A DNA stretch of 64,000 nt from Charina bottae (GCA_023362775.1 JALMGJ010000026.1:1839501-1903500); one strand, 5' to 3'. Positions 1-56,353 are shown, counted from the stretch's first letter. A program made the numbers and translations. Notes: generated from the sequence alone by a model not told the origin.

Positions 1-154
1 GGCTCTGGAATCACACATCACATTAAGCCAGGGTTTAATTGATTATAGTTTGTAGAGCTGGAGGTGGGCTTCTCATTGTGTTAGCTTTTTTTTTTAAACA
101 CCCTTCTTGTATTTCTTTTTTTGCCGTTTCTTTTCCCTTTGGTGATGTTCTTAG

Positions 155-230
155 GCCTTCAAGGCCATCCGGAGCTTCTTGACTAAACTGGAGACGGTTT
201 CAGAAGACCCAGCTCAGCTCTCAGAGCTTG
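155..230 (+). CDS. SCYL1: SCYL1 exon (end of HEAT region)
   Basis: The exon follows a TTCTTAG acceptor and ends before GTGAGA. It encodes [19 protein letters not shown] and ends in phase 1. This is the first SCYL1 exon visible; the 5' part of the gene is left of the window. Confidence 0.93.
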
Positions 231-3200
231 GTGAGATGTTCTGAACGATCCGTAGGAGCGAAGTGGCTGGGATTGGAGCTTGGGCCTTGGGGTTTGAGTC
301 GACCGGGGTGGGCAGCTGGCGCCTGAGGACTGGGCGTGGGCCTTGCAAACCCCGCCCACTCTGGCCACGCCCCCAGCGTGGAATGCAAGGTCCCGCCCAG
401 CACATTTAGACCACGTGGATCTGGATCGCCGGAGGAAAAGCATTTCCTGGTGTTGCAACGGGCTGGATTGAACCCGGGGCTCTGCCCTCTCTCTCTCTGT
501 CCAGAGAAAGACGTCCAGGCAGCCTCCGCCAGTCCTGGGGTCGGCTCGGCGGTGAGCTGGGCTGGCTGGGCCGTGACGGGGGTCTCGTCCCTCACCTCAA
601 AGCTGATCCGGACGAACGCTGGGACAACGCCAGGGGCAGAGCTGGTGGCCGAGGACGCCCCTGCCAAGACGCCGTCGGAGCCCCCCAAATCAGGTCAGTG
701 GGGCAGGAAAACACTGCTAACCAACCAGGTTGAGTCTACCAACTTAGCTAGGCTTTGAACGCTAACGGAGCCGAGGAGAACCTGGACTGGTTAGGTGGGC
801 TGTGTGAACATGGCCAGTTTGTGTATACAGGTAGTCCTCGACTTACGGCCGTTTGTTTAACTATGGTCCGCAGTTACGACAGCGTCGGAATTGGTGCTTT
901 ACATCCCGTAAAGCACTTCCGAACGTCGCAAAAGTCGCACCACCACCCCCGCGGTCACATGATTGCATTTCGGGCACTTAGCAACCAGCTCACATTTATG
1001 ACCAGCTGCTGTATCCCACAGTCATGTGATCGCGTTTTGAGATTTTTTTGCCATTTTCCAGCAAAAAACGCCCATTGGGGAAGTTGGATTCACTTAATGA
1101 CCGCCGTAAAAATGGTCGTAAAATCGGGTCCAGTCATGTGGTGACTTGACTTACAATGGAAATTCCAGTCCCAATTGTGGTCCTAAGTCAGGGACTACCT
1201 GTAGAATGAATGCGGCCCCGGTCACACTCCATGCTTCCAAGGCATCATTGCGTGAATGCCAAGCCATCTTTTCAATGTGCTAGTCTTGTTTTGGCTTTTT
1301 CTGGCTTAGCATGTCAGGCAAACCCCAGAATCGTTAGTTCATTATTCTGTCCTTGGGCTAAATTCAGTATGTGTGCGCACGAGGGGGTGCAAGCGTGTGT
1401 GAATGCGCTTTCCCAGAACTTTGCCACTACCAGAATCCCACTCGGCACAGAGATCGTGGCTCTCAGAGCTGGGAATCATGGAACCTCAAGTCCCGCACTG
1501 TCAGGATGGCAGGGGGGGGGGGGGCTGACCTCCTGAAATATGGCCCTTTTATTTATTTTATTCATTAAGATTTTTTTCCCTACGTCAATCAGCAGTCTTT
1601 TAAAGCCAAGGGGTCCCAAGGCAACAGACGTCAAGCGGTTGTGGGTGCTCCATCGCTGGAGGTTTTCAAGAAGAGACCGGACAGTCATTTGTCCGAGATG
1701 GTCTGAGGACTCCTGCCTTGGGCAGGGGGCTGGGCTAGAAGACCCCCAGGGTCCCTCCCAACCCAACACAGGATTCTGTGGTTCAAAGAGGTAGGATGCA
1801 GCCCTGTTGCCGTCAGTCATATGCTGGTGGTGCAACATGCTCTGGTTAAACAACACACCATTTTACACAGCCTAAAAGCTCCGCTGAGCATTTAAGAAGA
1901 ATCCCTCAATCAGTCAGGTTTTAAAGCCTGTTCACCACCTGCGTTGCCAGGGCTGCAGAGATCCTCCCCTTCGGAATGGATTTCAGCAAACGTTTTTTAA
2001 CCAATTTCTAAAACGAAACATTATTTCTATTTCTAAAATAGAATTTCTAAAGTTTCCCACCAACTTTCTTATTTTTTTGAGCGGCTCTTTCAAACCAGAC
2101 AAGATGGGCTGTGTTTCTTCCTTCTGTTGCTTTTTTTTTTTTTAAGGGATCGGGCGCCCTCCTGCTTCCGAGGGAGCAGCTCCTACCCCCTCGAGCCGGT
2201 GGGACGTGGAGGAAAATGTGGGGGGAGAGGAGAATGCGGCAGACCGGTGGGATGATGAAGACTGGGGCAGCTTGGAGGTAAAAAAAAAAAGGGGGGGGGT
2301 CAGCTTAGAAAAGCCTGGGCCTCAAAATTTGGGACTCTGTTTTTGTATATGACAACGGCGGCAAGACTTTTGTATGCGCAAAGGTGGAAGGGTTCACAAA
2401 TGCCCACAGTGGAAGAATGGAGGCTGGAATTAATGGAACTGGCAGAGATGGCGAAACGGACAGCACGGATTAGAGGAAATTATTTGGCTGGATTTGTTTC
2501 TACATGGAAACGGCTTTTGGACTGTTTGCTTGTATCTGAAAAAAAATGAAGTTTTGATTTGGGGTTGTTATAGTTTATAGAAATAATGTTTATTATGGTT
2601 AGAATTAGAGTAAGGGGTTAATGCATTATGTCTTTGTATCTGTGCTGGAGAAGGTCGGAAGTTGCTTCTGTCTATTTCTGCACTTTTCAGCTTATCTTTT
2701 TTCTTTTAGTCTTTCTTCAATCTTTTCTATGTTTTTGTATTTTATCTATATTTTGAAAGTTTAATAAAGTTAAAAAAGAAAAAAGAAATGCCTCGGCCTC
2801 TTGGCCAGAGAGCTGAGAGGGGTCAGAGATGAGATATCACCCCAGTCCATTTATTCTTTCTATTGGGAAACTGCTTGTCTGGTTTTAAGGCCAATCACAC
2901 CATCTCCGTTTCCTGGAAGGTCAACGGGCAAACGTGGCCCGGTCTGGCCTTTCTTCCCCCATCCCCAGGTCTTCCACGCCATCCCAACTTCTCTTTTCTC
3001 CTTATTTTTTGACAGCCAATTTTTACTTTCTCTGGAATCCGAGGCTGTCTTGGAACCTTAGCCTTGGGCTCTCTCCAGCGGGAGGGAAGGGTCAGAAAAG
3101 GTTTCGATTGCTGAATTTTTTAATTGTCGGTTGCTTCTCGTTGCTTTTTATGGTATGCACCCAGAGTCACACATCCGTGAGATGGGCGGCTATAGAAATA

Positions 3201-6200
3201 TGATAGATAGATAAATAAACGGGCCAGGGTGGCGCAATCAAAACTCCACCCCTTTTTGGCACCGGCTCGCTGCGACACACGCCTCCCCCGTGCCAGCATT
3301 GGGAGGGAATGGCGACCGGACGGCTGCAGCTGTCGGGACTGTGAAACTGAATTTTCTTTCTCCCTTTTCATCGGCAGCAAGAAGCCGAGCAGCCGAGGAG
3401 GCAGCCCAACGCAGATGACTGGAGCAGCCCTGGATGGTCGGAAGCGGCCCAGACGTTCAGCGGCCGGACGGTAAGTCTGCTTCAGGCTGCCTCTGACTCT
3501 CCGGGTTCCTCCTCCTCCAAGGGAGCACTCCTTGGGCGTAGTTAGAACGAACTACCAGCAGATGGCAGCGTGAGACTCGCCTTCTGCAGGTTCAGGAGCC
3601 AAGTCAGCCTTGGTTTGGACCTGGATGGGAGACCATGTGGTAAGCCACCGGAGTAGGCTAGACTGGGAACTCAAAAAGAATCCCGTAGGAAAGCCATATT
3701 GCTGGTGAGAAAGCTGCCCGGATGGGCCAACGTAAATTCCAAAGAACGAGCTCAGCTCAAAGGCAGCTTTAGTTAGAAGGAGGTTGGGGCGAAGAAGGCA
3801 GCGGTGGGGTTAGCGTCCCCATCAAATCTCTGGGCACAATACGGAAATGCCACCTTGTGTCTCAAGTCGTTCCAGAAATTTCTGCCCTGAACCGCTTTCA
3901 TGAGGACTAGATACTTCCTGTTTTAAATTTCGCTCTAGATTTTGCACGGACGGGGGTCTTTGGAAGCGTGCCGAAAACCAGGTGCTTCCCCCCCCCTCCA
4001 GTTGCAGAAAAGAGACCCATCCAGGTTTTCTAACTCTTACTCCAGCCCGCCCAACTTGTCTTCCGTTTCGTAGGCCGCCACCACAGTCCCCGAACGGCAG
4101 GAGTCTGACTGGGGCGCCTCCGCCTGGGATCTGGAGCCTTCCTGGAGCCCTAAAAAGGGGGCAGCTGCCCCCACGGACGACGACTGGGGCAGGAGCTGCG
4201 AGGAGCCGCTCCCCTCCGGCCTGGGCCCAAAGGCGGCCGTGGGCCCTCACGAGACCAAGCCGGCCAGCGAATATAACTGGGGCGGTGTCGGCCCCGGGGA
4301 GAAGCCCGATCCTTTTTCCTGTCTCGACAGGAAGCCAGCAGCAGAGAGGCAGGTGCGTGGCTCTGAGGACGGCCGGTGTTGGGCTGATTAAACCATGGTT
4401 AGGCTCATCGTGGGAAAACTTGAACTAATCGGAGGTTATTGACGTCGTCCCACACCGTTTGCATAGGGGCGTTGTTACGCAAATGGCGCAAATTGTTGCC
4501 AAGGGTGTAAATCGCAACCGAAATTGGGTCCGCTGTGCGCAGACTGTTGCGCTCAGCTGCAGTGAAGCAAGGACATAGAATTACGGCGTTGGGAGGGACC
4601 TGTGAGGCCATCTAGTCCAGCCCTCCACTCAGGGCAGGAATCCCAACGAACGCATCCCTGACCGAAGGCTGCCCTTGCGCACTCCCAGCAAAGGGGGCCC
4701 ACCACTGGAGAGGCCCGGCTTCTGAACTGCCCTTCCAGCTCCGTTTAATTTGGTGACTCCTCCCTGTGAAGTTAACGGTTGCCGCCTTTTCTCATGTTCG
4801 GCATTACTAGTTCGTGCAGCTCTCTGGCGGGGCTTGGAAGGGCGGTGTCCAAGTGACCTTGGTTGGGCATCCCCCTTTGCCACCTAAATCTGGCTGTGAC
4901 CCTCGGGTTTTCGAGGGGCAGGGTGTGGGACTGCTAGCTAGTCTGGGCAAAATTGTGAAAAACAGCTTCCTTCCGCCAATTTCACGCTCACAACTGCTAA
5001 ACCCACAGTCAGAAAACACAGTAGGTGCGTTCATATGACTTAGTGGGACGGCTTGCTTCGCACAGCACACTGACCCATGAACAGCCTTTTCAGCCGTGTC
5101 CAGTGTACAGGCAGTCCTCGCTTAACGACCACAATTGGGACCAGAATTTCGGTTGCTAAGCAAAGCAGTCATTAAGCGAATCCAACCCAATTTTACCACC
5201 CTTTTTGCGGCGGCCATTAAATGAATCACCATGGGCGATAAGCGAACCACATGGTCATTAAGCAAATCACGCGGTTCCCCATTGATTTTGCTTGCCAGAA
5301 GCCGGCCGGGAAGGTCGAAAATGGCGATCACCTGACCACGGGACACTGCAGTGGTCATAAATGCGAACCGGTTGCCAAGCGCCCAAATCATGATCATATG
5401 ACTGGGGACGCTGTGACGGTCGTAAGCATGAGGACCGGTCGCAACTCGGTTTTTTCAGCACCATCGTAAGTCCGAACCATCACTAACCGAATGGTCGTTA
5501 AGTGAGGACTACCTGTATTTTCTGAACTCTGCCGAGGAGGAGGAGGACAGCATGATTTTGCTTTATATGTCAAGTGTCTGAGGTTCAACCCCTGGCATTT
5601 CCAGATAAAATGTGGGCTGGGGAAACACCATGTGTGAAATGCAAAAGACTATTTACCAGTCAGCATAAACAGTTTGAAGCAGGATTACCTCCCAGGCTGC
5701 TATTTAAATCAGCCCTTTGTGCTGAACCATGAGGACTGGAAACTTGAGGATGCAAATTCTTCTGTTCCTAATGAAGCCATACTGATTGACGGGGTAATAA
5801 CAACACACTAAACCACAAGGTTAAAACTTAGAGCAGGGTTTCTCAACCTTAGGGACTTTAAGGTGTGTGGACTTCAACTCCCAGCAAAGCTGGCTGGGGA
5901 ATTCTGGGAGTTGAAGTCCACCCACCTTAAAGTCGCTAAGGTTGAGAAACACTGGCTTAGAGGCTCAGGGTTTTGGGAATGCCAGGCCCGCCTTTACTCC
6001 CTTACGTTCTGTGTTTTGCTAGAGAAACACGGATGCCCTGCGCGAATGGTCCCTCGAGGAAAACTGGGCAGCACTGGACTCGGATCAAGGTAAGGTCCCC
6101 TCCTGACACCCCCACGGCTACCCTGAGATGGGCTCTGTAGTCCGCCGGCAACTTTTCCCTTCTGTTCTGGACTTGCAGGGCCCAGCAAGACGGAGCTGGC

Positions 6201-6303
6201 CCGGAAGAAACGGGAAGAGAGGAGGCAGGAAATGGAAGCCCGTCGGGCCGAGAAGAAGGCTGCCAAGGGACCTATGAAGTTGGGAGCCAGGAAATTGAAC
6301 TGA
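155..6303 (+). CDS. SCYL1: SCYL1 (SCY1-like pseudokinase 1), 3' part, seven coding exons
   Basis: SCYL1 is a catalytically inactive Scy1-family kinase-like protein that works in COPI-dependent Golgi-to-ER traffic. Seven + strand exons (155-230, 505-693, 2147-2277, 3378-3470, 4074-4352, 6023-6089, 6179-6303) join in phase to 960 nt, or 319 residues plus stop. All have AG acceptors and GT donors. They cover the end of the HEAT-repeat region ([11 protein letters not shown]), the conserved [19 protein letters not shown] stretch, a disordered acidic Trp/Asp segment ([19 protein letters not shown]) and a basic C-terminal helix rich in [19 protein letters not shown]. The protein ends RKLN, where I recall human SCYL1 ending RKLD, its COPI-binding tail. 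The kinase-like domain and most HEAT repeats lie left of the window. The gene is convergent with CDC42BPG. Identification is by recognition of the human protein. Confidence 0.96.
505..693 (+). CDS. SCYL1: SCYL1 exon with [19 protein letters not shown] motif
   Basis: A pyrimidine-rich tract and CCAG acceptor precede it and GTCAGT follows. It encodes 63 residues including the strongly conserved tryptophan-rich [15 protein letters not shown] segment. Phase is 1 at both ends. Confidence 0.95.
826..1203. mobile_element. Tigger-like (TA-flanked) MITE, SCYL1 intron
   Basis: The inverted termini read ACAGGTAGTCCTCGACTTA and, at the far end, their complement, with TA on both sides. The interior has repeated CTTAACGACC/GGTCGTTAAG-like words. 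TA target duplications and this terminus suggest a Tc1/mariner (pogo/Tigger) non-autonomous element. About ten copies are in the window. Confidence 0.8.
1590..1790 (+). mobile_element. CR1 LINE 3' end
   Basis: The GGAGGTTTTCAAGAAGAGACC ... GGGCTAGAAGACC ... TCCCAACCC pattern ending near GATTCTGTGG is the typical 3' UTR of CR1 LINEs in sauropsids. Confidence 0.65.
2147..2277 (+). CDS. SCYL1: SCYL1 exon with acidic [12 protein letters not shown] motif
   Basis: A T-rich tract ending TTTAAG precedes it and GTAAAA follows. It ends in the conserved [13 protein letters not shown] block and closes in phase 0. The donor abuts an A/G homopolymer run. Confidence 0.93.
2324..2789 (+). mobile_element. 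5'-truncated L1 LINE 3' end
   Basis: The ORF2 C-terminus ([20 protein letters not shown]) ends at 2549. A 3' UTR, AATAAA at 2763 and an A-rich tail follow. Flanks GCCTGGGCCTC (2313) and GCCTCGGCCTC (2790) look like a target duplication. Confidence 0.82.
3135..3222 (+). mobile_element. LINE/SINE 3' tail (L2/CR1-like) with short GATA/AAAT tail
   Basis: The block CACCCAGAGTC...GAGATGGGCGGCTATA ends in GATAGATAGATAAATAAA, like similar tails at 19390 and 29380. Confidence 0.55.
3378..3470 (+). CDS. SCYL1: SCYL1 exon, linker
   Basis: It has a CGGCAG acceptor and GTAAGT donor and encodes 31 residues in phase 0 ([19 protein letters not shown]...), matching the human QEAESVLAQQDDWSTGG region. Confidence 0.92.
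3593..3650 (+). mobile_element. 5S-rRNA-derived SINE fragment
   Basis: GGACCTGGATGGGAGACCA resembles the 3' part of 5S rRNA (internal promoter C-box side), as found in 5S-derived SINEs. Confidence 0.45.
4074..4352 (+). CDS. SCYL1: SCYL1 exon, disordered Trp-Asp-rich segment
   Basis: It encodes 93 residues in phase 0 between a TCGTAG acceptor and GTGCGT donor. [14 protein letters not shown] and SEYNWGG correspond to the human SDWSSWEAEGSW and SEYNWGG motifs. The remainder is low-complexity and divergent. Confidence 0.93.
4566..4740 (-). mobile_element. CR1/L3-like LINE fragment, reverse orientation
   Basis: It starts ATAGAATTACGGCGTTGGGA and continues CATCTAGTCCAGCCCTC, the reverse complement of the usual CR1 3' UTR wording. 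Confidence 0.55.
5106..5517. mobile_element. Tigger-like TA-flanked MITE
   Basis: It is a near full-length ~410 bp copy running from TACAGGCAGTCCTCGCTTAA to GTGAGGACTACCTGTA. Confidence 0.82.
5834..5954. mobile_element. Palindromic hAT-type MITE
   Basis: It starts CAGGGTTTCTCAACCTTAG, ends in the inverted CACTG terminus and has the internal palindrome GAATTCTGGGAGTTGAAGTC. Flanks ACTTAGAG and GCTTAGAG match at 7 of 8 bases, an 8-bp target duplication as made by hAT transposases. Confidence 0.82.
6023..6089 (+). CDS. SCYL1: SCYL1 penultimate exon
   Basis: It encodes [20 protein letters not shown] after a GCTAG acceptor and ends in phase 1 before [16 protein letters not shown] matches the human EDNWEGLETD. 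Confidence 0.92.
6179..6303 (+). CDS. SCYL1: SCYL1 last exon, basic tail and stop
   Basis: It has a TTGCAG acceptor and encodes a charged helix followed by [12 protein letters not shown] and TGA at 6301-6303. The tail is conserved and basic. The final residue is Asn, where I recall Asp in human. Confidence 0.96.
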
Positions 6304-6727
6304 CCCCCCCTTTTTTTTGGGGGGGGTAGTGTTTGGACAGCTTGATGCCTTCAAAGAGACCGGAAGGAGGAGAGAGAAGAGTCTGCAGCTTTGATCCCCC
6401 AACCCGGGAGTTTGGAAAGGGGAAGGGAAGGGAAGTCCGCGGCTGCCCCCATCCCGTCCTCGGTGCGGGGTTTGCCAACCCCACGCCCAGGCCGAGCTGC
6501 GTTGCACCTTCGTTTCCAATCCACCGGCTGATTCCTCTGACTTCAGATAGCTAAAATCGGACTTCCAGAAGCCGGGGGGGGGGTGTCGGATCTGCAAAGC
6601 TGCATCTTTCTCTCCGTGCGGAATCAGATGTTTTGCACAGCGGCAGAGTTCCGGGACGCTGTGAACGAACGTGTGCGTGCACGGGGATCAATCACGCCCG
6701 CTTCATCAGCGGGCACAGAAGCAGACA

Positions 6728-6733
6728 AATAAA
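6728..6733 (+). terminator. Probable SCYL1 polyadenylation signal
   Basis: A canonical AATAAA lies 425 nt after the SCYL1 stop. It is the first such hexamer I saw in the presumed 3' UTR. Confidence 0.6.
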
Positions 6734-7364
6734 TTAACTCCTTGAATGAGAAGGTTGAAGAGGGTTCCCACCATCCCCGGCCTGCTTCTCTGCCTCTGGC
6801 TGGGTTCACACGTCGCCTTTAGCCAAGCCTGTTGCAAACCTGACATCTTCCTTTGCTTGGCACGCTAAGCTCGGTTAAACTCAGTTTAATCCTTTTAGGG
6901 CTCTGCCTGAAGAGTGGGAGTTTGCAAATCTGGGAAATGGGTTAATTCCGAGAGGGAAAAAGTTTTGCATCTCCTTCCCCTCCAAGCATAAAGTTTGCAG
7001 TTTGGCAGCTTTTCTGCAACCAAGAATGGGGGGGGGGGGGGCAGTATTTTTCTTTGCTCACTCAGGGCTACTGAGAATTGGGGGGGGGGTATTAGCAAGA
7101 AACTCATTCCCTCTCTTTTTTAGTAAAATAGCTCGCAAACAATTCCAGGAGATGGTTCGGCGCAATTATTTTACTGCTTTAAAAACAAACAAAAAATGAG
7201 AATTACACCACTTAATTCAAAGGTTTGGGGTGACATTCTGGCGAAACTAGGCAAATGAGATGCTAGGAAAAGCTTCCCGTCCCTCCTCCGTTACTCCACG
7301 AGTTACTCTGGAATTACTCTGTTACTCCCAAGAAACTGAGCCATTCAGGCAGTCAATGTGGTTT

Positions 7365-7370
7365 TTTAAT
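7365..7370 (-). terminator. Possible CDC42BPG polyadenylation signal
   Basis: ATTAAA reads on the - strand about 465 nt past the proposed CDC42BPG stop. No canonical AATAAA was noticed on that strand in the interval, so this is only the best candidate. Confidence 0.35.
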
Positions 7371-7834
7371 GTGCGTTCGCCCACTGGCAGAGGTTAGACC
7401 TCTGTATAGAATATGGCTGGAAGTAGCTTAGCTTTTTTTTTTTTTAAGTAAACATTAAAAAGGTCTTTAAAAGTGTTCGGACCAAAGCGAGATTCTGACT
7501 CGGTGGCTATTTGTGCAACAAGCGGGACAGAGAAGAGATGGTGTCAGTAGTGGGAGCCGCAAGGCAGCAGCGCCGTTTTTCCCTAAGGTTCAAGGATCTC
7601 TTGAGGATGTCGTGCAGGGAGGACGTGGATCCACTGTCCCACCGCAGGATTAAGTGCAGTTTAATGTGGCTTTCCAGCAGCAGATCCAAGGGTACGGGCA
7701 CTGCCCGTCCTTCCTCTTCCTCTGCTCCCTCCCTGGACGGCAACAAGCAGGTGCATCAGACGAGCCGGACGTTTCGTTGCAAATCAGCACCAGCATACCC
7801 GTTCCACACAAGGTCCGGCCAGCAGCCCCTCCTG

Positions 7835-53028
<45,194 letters not shown>

Positions 53029-53494
53029 CTTGAAAGAGAAGCAAAATAAACACGTTTTACGGAGTCGCTCATTAGTCTCAATAGCACCGGCCCAGAACCT
53101 GCTTAACCGGATTAGTTAAAGATCCGGCAATTATGCATGCACTGCATGCTGAGTTTGATTAATTTTAAACTTGGTTAGTTTTTCTCTAGCCCATTTGGTT
53201 CTTTGGTGATTCAGGGGCATTCCAGAACTGAGTTAATTCTGTACCAGGGTAAGGAGCCTGTGAAGGCCTGGCTAAAATATAGGGTCTCTCCTAATTTTTA
53301 CATCTGCTCTTTTAAAGCTCTCTCTTGATTGCCTGCTTCACATAATAAAATTAACCGGGTTATGGAATTTTCTGGCTTCACATAAACATAAAATGCCCCC
53401 TCTCCATACTAACCCACCCCTGGTTTTCTTGGCAGCCATATGGAAGGGGTTTCCCTCCTGTCTTCTTCTGGGCTGATTTTTTCACTTTTTTCTT

Positions 53495-53905
53495 TAGGTG
53501 TTTTTTATCCCTTTATTATTTTTATAAATAACTCAAGGCGGCGAACATACCTAATACGCCTCCCTCCTCCTATTTTCCCCACAACAACAACCCTGTGAGG
53601 TGGGCTGGGCTGAGAGGGAGAGACCGGCCCAAGGTCACCCAGCCGGCTTTCATGCCTAAGGCGGGACTAGAACTCTCAGTCTCCTGGTTTGCCATTGGCT
53701 CCTTCCTAGGGCTGAGAGTGTGTGACTGGCCCAAGGTCACCCAGCTGGCTTTCATGCCTAAGGTGGGACTAGAGCTCTCAGTCTCCTGGTTCGCCATTGG
53801 CTCCTTCCTGGGGCTGAGAGAGAGTGACTGGCCCAAGGTCACCCAGCCGGCTTTCATGCCTCAGGCAGGACTAGAACTCTCAGGCTCCTGGTTTCTAGCC
53901 TAGCT
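53495..53905 (-). mobile_element. CORE-SINE with the core in three tandem copies
   Basis: It is the same family as 14478-14827. On + the word GGCCCAAGGTCACCCAGC (a MIR-type core) occurs three times about 75 bp apart, and the tail CCTTTATTATTTTTATAAAT is at the left. Confidence 0.78.
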
Positions 53906-54721
53906 GATATCCATGTGATCTCCTAGTGGTCTCCCATCCAAATCCTAATTAGGCCTGAGCCTAAGCTGCAGAACAAGGCAGAGTCCTTGGAAGAGACCAT
54001 TCTGCCCTGTAACAGAGGGGAACAATTTAGGGGGGCAGCTTCTGCACCACCCCTGAGATGTTTGATGCAATCCTGAATCAAAACGTATTCCAGTGGGGCT
54101 GCAGGTAATGCAACTTTCTGGACTCATTTTATTCCGATGAGCAGGGCTGGTTCCACTTGCCTGACTCTAACCACTAGGCCCTTTGTGCTTCCAGAAGCCA
54201 GAGTCCTGCCCGCTGCATTCGTTTGTCCCCGGGGAGATGGTGAGCGGACGGGCGAAGCCGGGAAGTGCAGAAGCTGCGGTCGGAGCTGCGGCGAACCAAC
54301 CCGTTCTCCCGCCTGCTGCTGCCTGGGCCGTTGCCCGGGTGGGACGGGCTGCGTGTCCCGTCCCGCCTGGCTTGGCGCACCTGCTCCCGGTCCAGGGCCT
54401 GCTCGCTCTGCAGAGGAGGGAGCCTGCAAGCCACCCACTGCCTGGCTTCAGTCGGAACAAGAAATGCACCGCCGGGCGCAGCTCTGAGAACCTTTTCTAC
54501 GGAAAAGACCAAGTTCCTAGTCCTTCTGGCGACAGAGACCCCCGGGTGGGCCAAGCAGGATTCCCAGAGGAGGGAGGGGGAGCCTTCAGAGCCCTTTCCC
54601 ATTTTCTTTGGAAGGTGTTCAGAAAACTGATCTAGCCCTCGGTTTGCACTGCACAGCCCGGAGACAAAATGTGCCCAGGCGTATCTCTGCACCCTGCAGC
54701 GGTGGCAGCAGCGGGGTCCTA

Positions 54722-54845
54722 GTGTACCATGCGAAAATCCGGAAGCGCTGATGGTTCGCCGCCACGCTTCCGGGTTTTGACGCGACACACGTGGGCCCCG
54801 CAGGCGACACAGTATTGTGTCGTGACACACAGTTTGGAAAGCTGT
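54722..54845. mobile_element. hAT-like MITE, partial
   Basis: GTGTACCATGCGAAAATCCG to CACACAGTTTGGAAAGCTGTG, the right part of the family with CAGAGCTTTCCAAAC termini. Confidence 0.6.
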
Positions 54846-54992
54846 GTTTTAGGGAGAAGAACGAGGAGGAGGCGGAAGAGAAGCCCAATTAAATGACTTT
54901 ATATTACCCAGGATTAAACCAGGTAGAAGCTAAGTGACGGAGAGCTTTATTGATCAGGGATCACATACAATTTTCTCTCTCTAATCCTATCC

Positions 54993-55057
54993 CCTTCCTT
55001 CCTTCCTTCCTTCCTTCCTTCCTTCCTTCCTTCCTTCCTTCCTTCCTTCCTTCCTTC
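54993..55057. repeat. (TTCC)n microsatellite
   Basis: About 16 TTCC units. Confidence 0.97.
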
Positions 55058-56017
55058 ATCCTGCTAGGACTGGGCTGGCCTCCCCCTTTCAGTGGTTTCC
55101 CAATGGGGCTGGGGGGCTGTCTGCCAGGGTCAGCCCGGTGGATTTCTCCACTCAGCCACGGGCAGGGCCACAAGACCTCGAAGGTCCTGTCCATTTCCTC
55201 TGTTCTAGGGGGCACCGGCTGGAGCAGAAGAGGGGTTTTCCATGAACCCCCAATCGCTGGGCTTCAACAAACGAATGCTGATGGGTGGGGGGAAATGTTC
55301 AAACAGACCTCCTCCCTCCCCCAGGGTCTGAGGAGTCCCGAACAGTCCCAGGCTGCCTGGTCAAAGAGAAAAAGACCCCGTCCTCAATTCAGGGGATTGC
55401 CACACTTTTATGCCTGGCAGTTGGCCTTGGAGCCCGGAGACCCTGTTGCGGGCACCCTCGCAAAATGGCTGCTGTGGAAAGCCTATCCTAAGTCCCCTGC
55501 CCCCTACTCATCCTTCCTCTGGCATCCTTGCCAGCAATGAACATCCGCTGCCCATCATTTTCATGTTTAAAGAGAGCTTGAGGCTCATAAAGGTGAGGCT
55601 GGAAGCTGGCACTTTGCTTGGCAGCACATCTGCTTCCTTTTGCATTTTTGGAAAATCTTATATTTAAAAAAAAAAGTCAGTTAGGCAGGAACGCCCATGC
55701 TGGGGATCCAGTCTTTACATTCCCAAGCACCCATGAGATACTCCTTTGCATTTTCAGCTGCTGAGCAGAAATTACTCTTGGGTTCTACCCCCCGTGCAGA
55801 AAAGGATCCCGGATCCCTGATTTTCAATAACTATAATGTTATACTCGCTGGATCCCTCTTTCAAAGATGCATAATGGTGTGGCTCCGTTCACACAACACA
55901 CTGAACTGGGTCCGTTCGAGACCTGGCAGGGTCAAAGCCTGCTTGGGTTGTTGGTTTTATGGTTACTATTCCAGGCAAACCCATCCATTGATTAGTTTGT
56001 AGTTTGGCGCATTGTAC

Positions 56018-56300
56018 AAGGAGGTCAAACCAGTCAATCCTAAAGGAAGTCAACCCTGACTGCTCATTGGAAGGACAGATGCTGAAGCTGAAGCTCAAAT
56101 ACTTTGGCCACCTAATGCGAAGAGAGGACTCGCTGGAAAAGACCCTGATGCTGGGAAAGTCTGAAGGCAAAAGGAGAAGGGGACGGCAGAGGATGAGACG
56201 GTTAGATAGCATCACCGATGTAATGAACATGAATCTGAGTAAACTCCGGGTGACAGTGGAGGACAGGAAGGCCTGGCGTGCTATGGTCCGACTGAACAAC
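56018..56300 (+). mobile_element. BovB (RTE) LINE ORF2 fragment
   Basis: One frame reads RRSNQSILKEVNPDCSLEGQ, LKYFGHLMRREDSLEKTLML and LDSITDVMNMNLSKLRVTVE then DRKAWRAM. This is the C-terminal end of BovB ORF2. The end is cut just before the usual VHGVTKSRT motif. Confidence 0.9.
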
Positions 56301-56353
56301 AACAAGAACAATTTAGGGCATTTAACCAATAATCTTTTGTTGTTTCAAGTGTG

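Larger units (their letters stand above)
6304..7834. other. Intergenic interval with the two facing 3' UTRs
   Basis: This interval holds the 3' UTRs of SCYL1 (from the left) and CDC42BPG (from the right). No coding exon or recognisable transposon was seen. There are G homopolymer runs near 6320, 7028 and 7081. Confidence 0.6.

Noticed and set aside
2343..2549. Small 68-residue protein gene
   Set aside because: It is the C-terminus of an L1 ORF2 in a 5'-truncated insertion.
54124..54830. Candidate CDC42BPG exon 1 on the - strand (EQALDREQVRQAR frame)
   Set aside because: No frame contains a start codon followed by an MRCK-like cap ending in the right phase before a donor.
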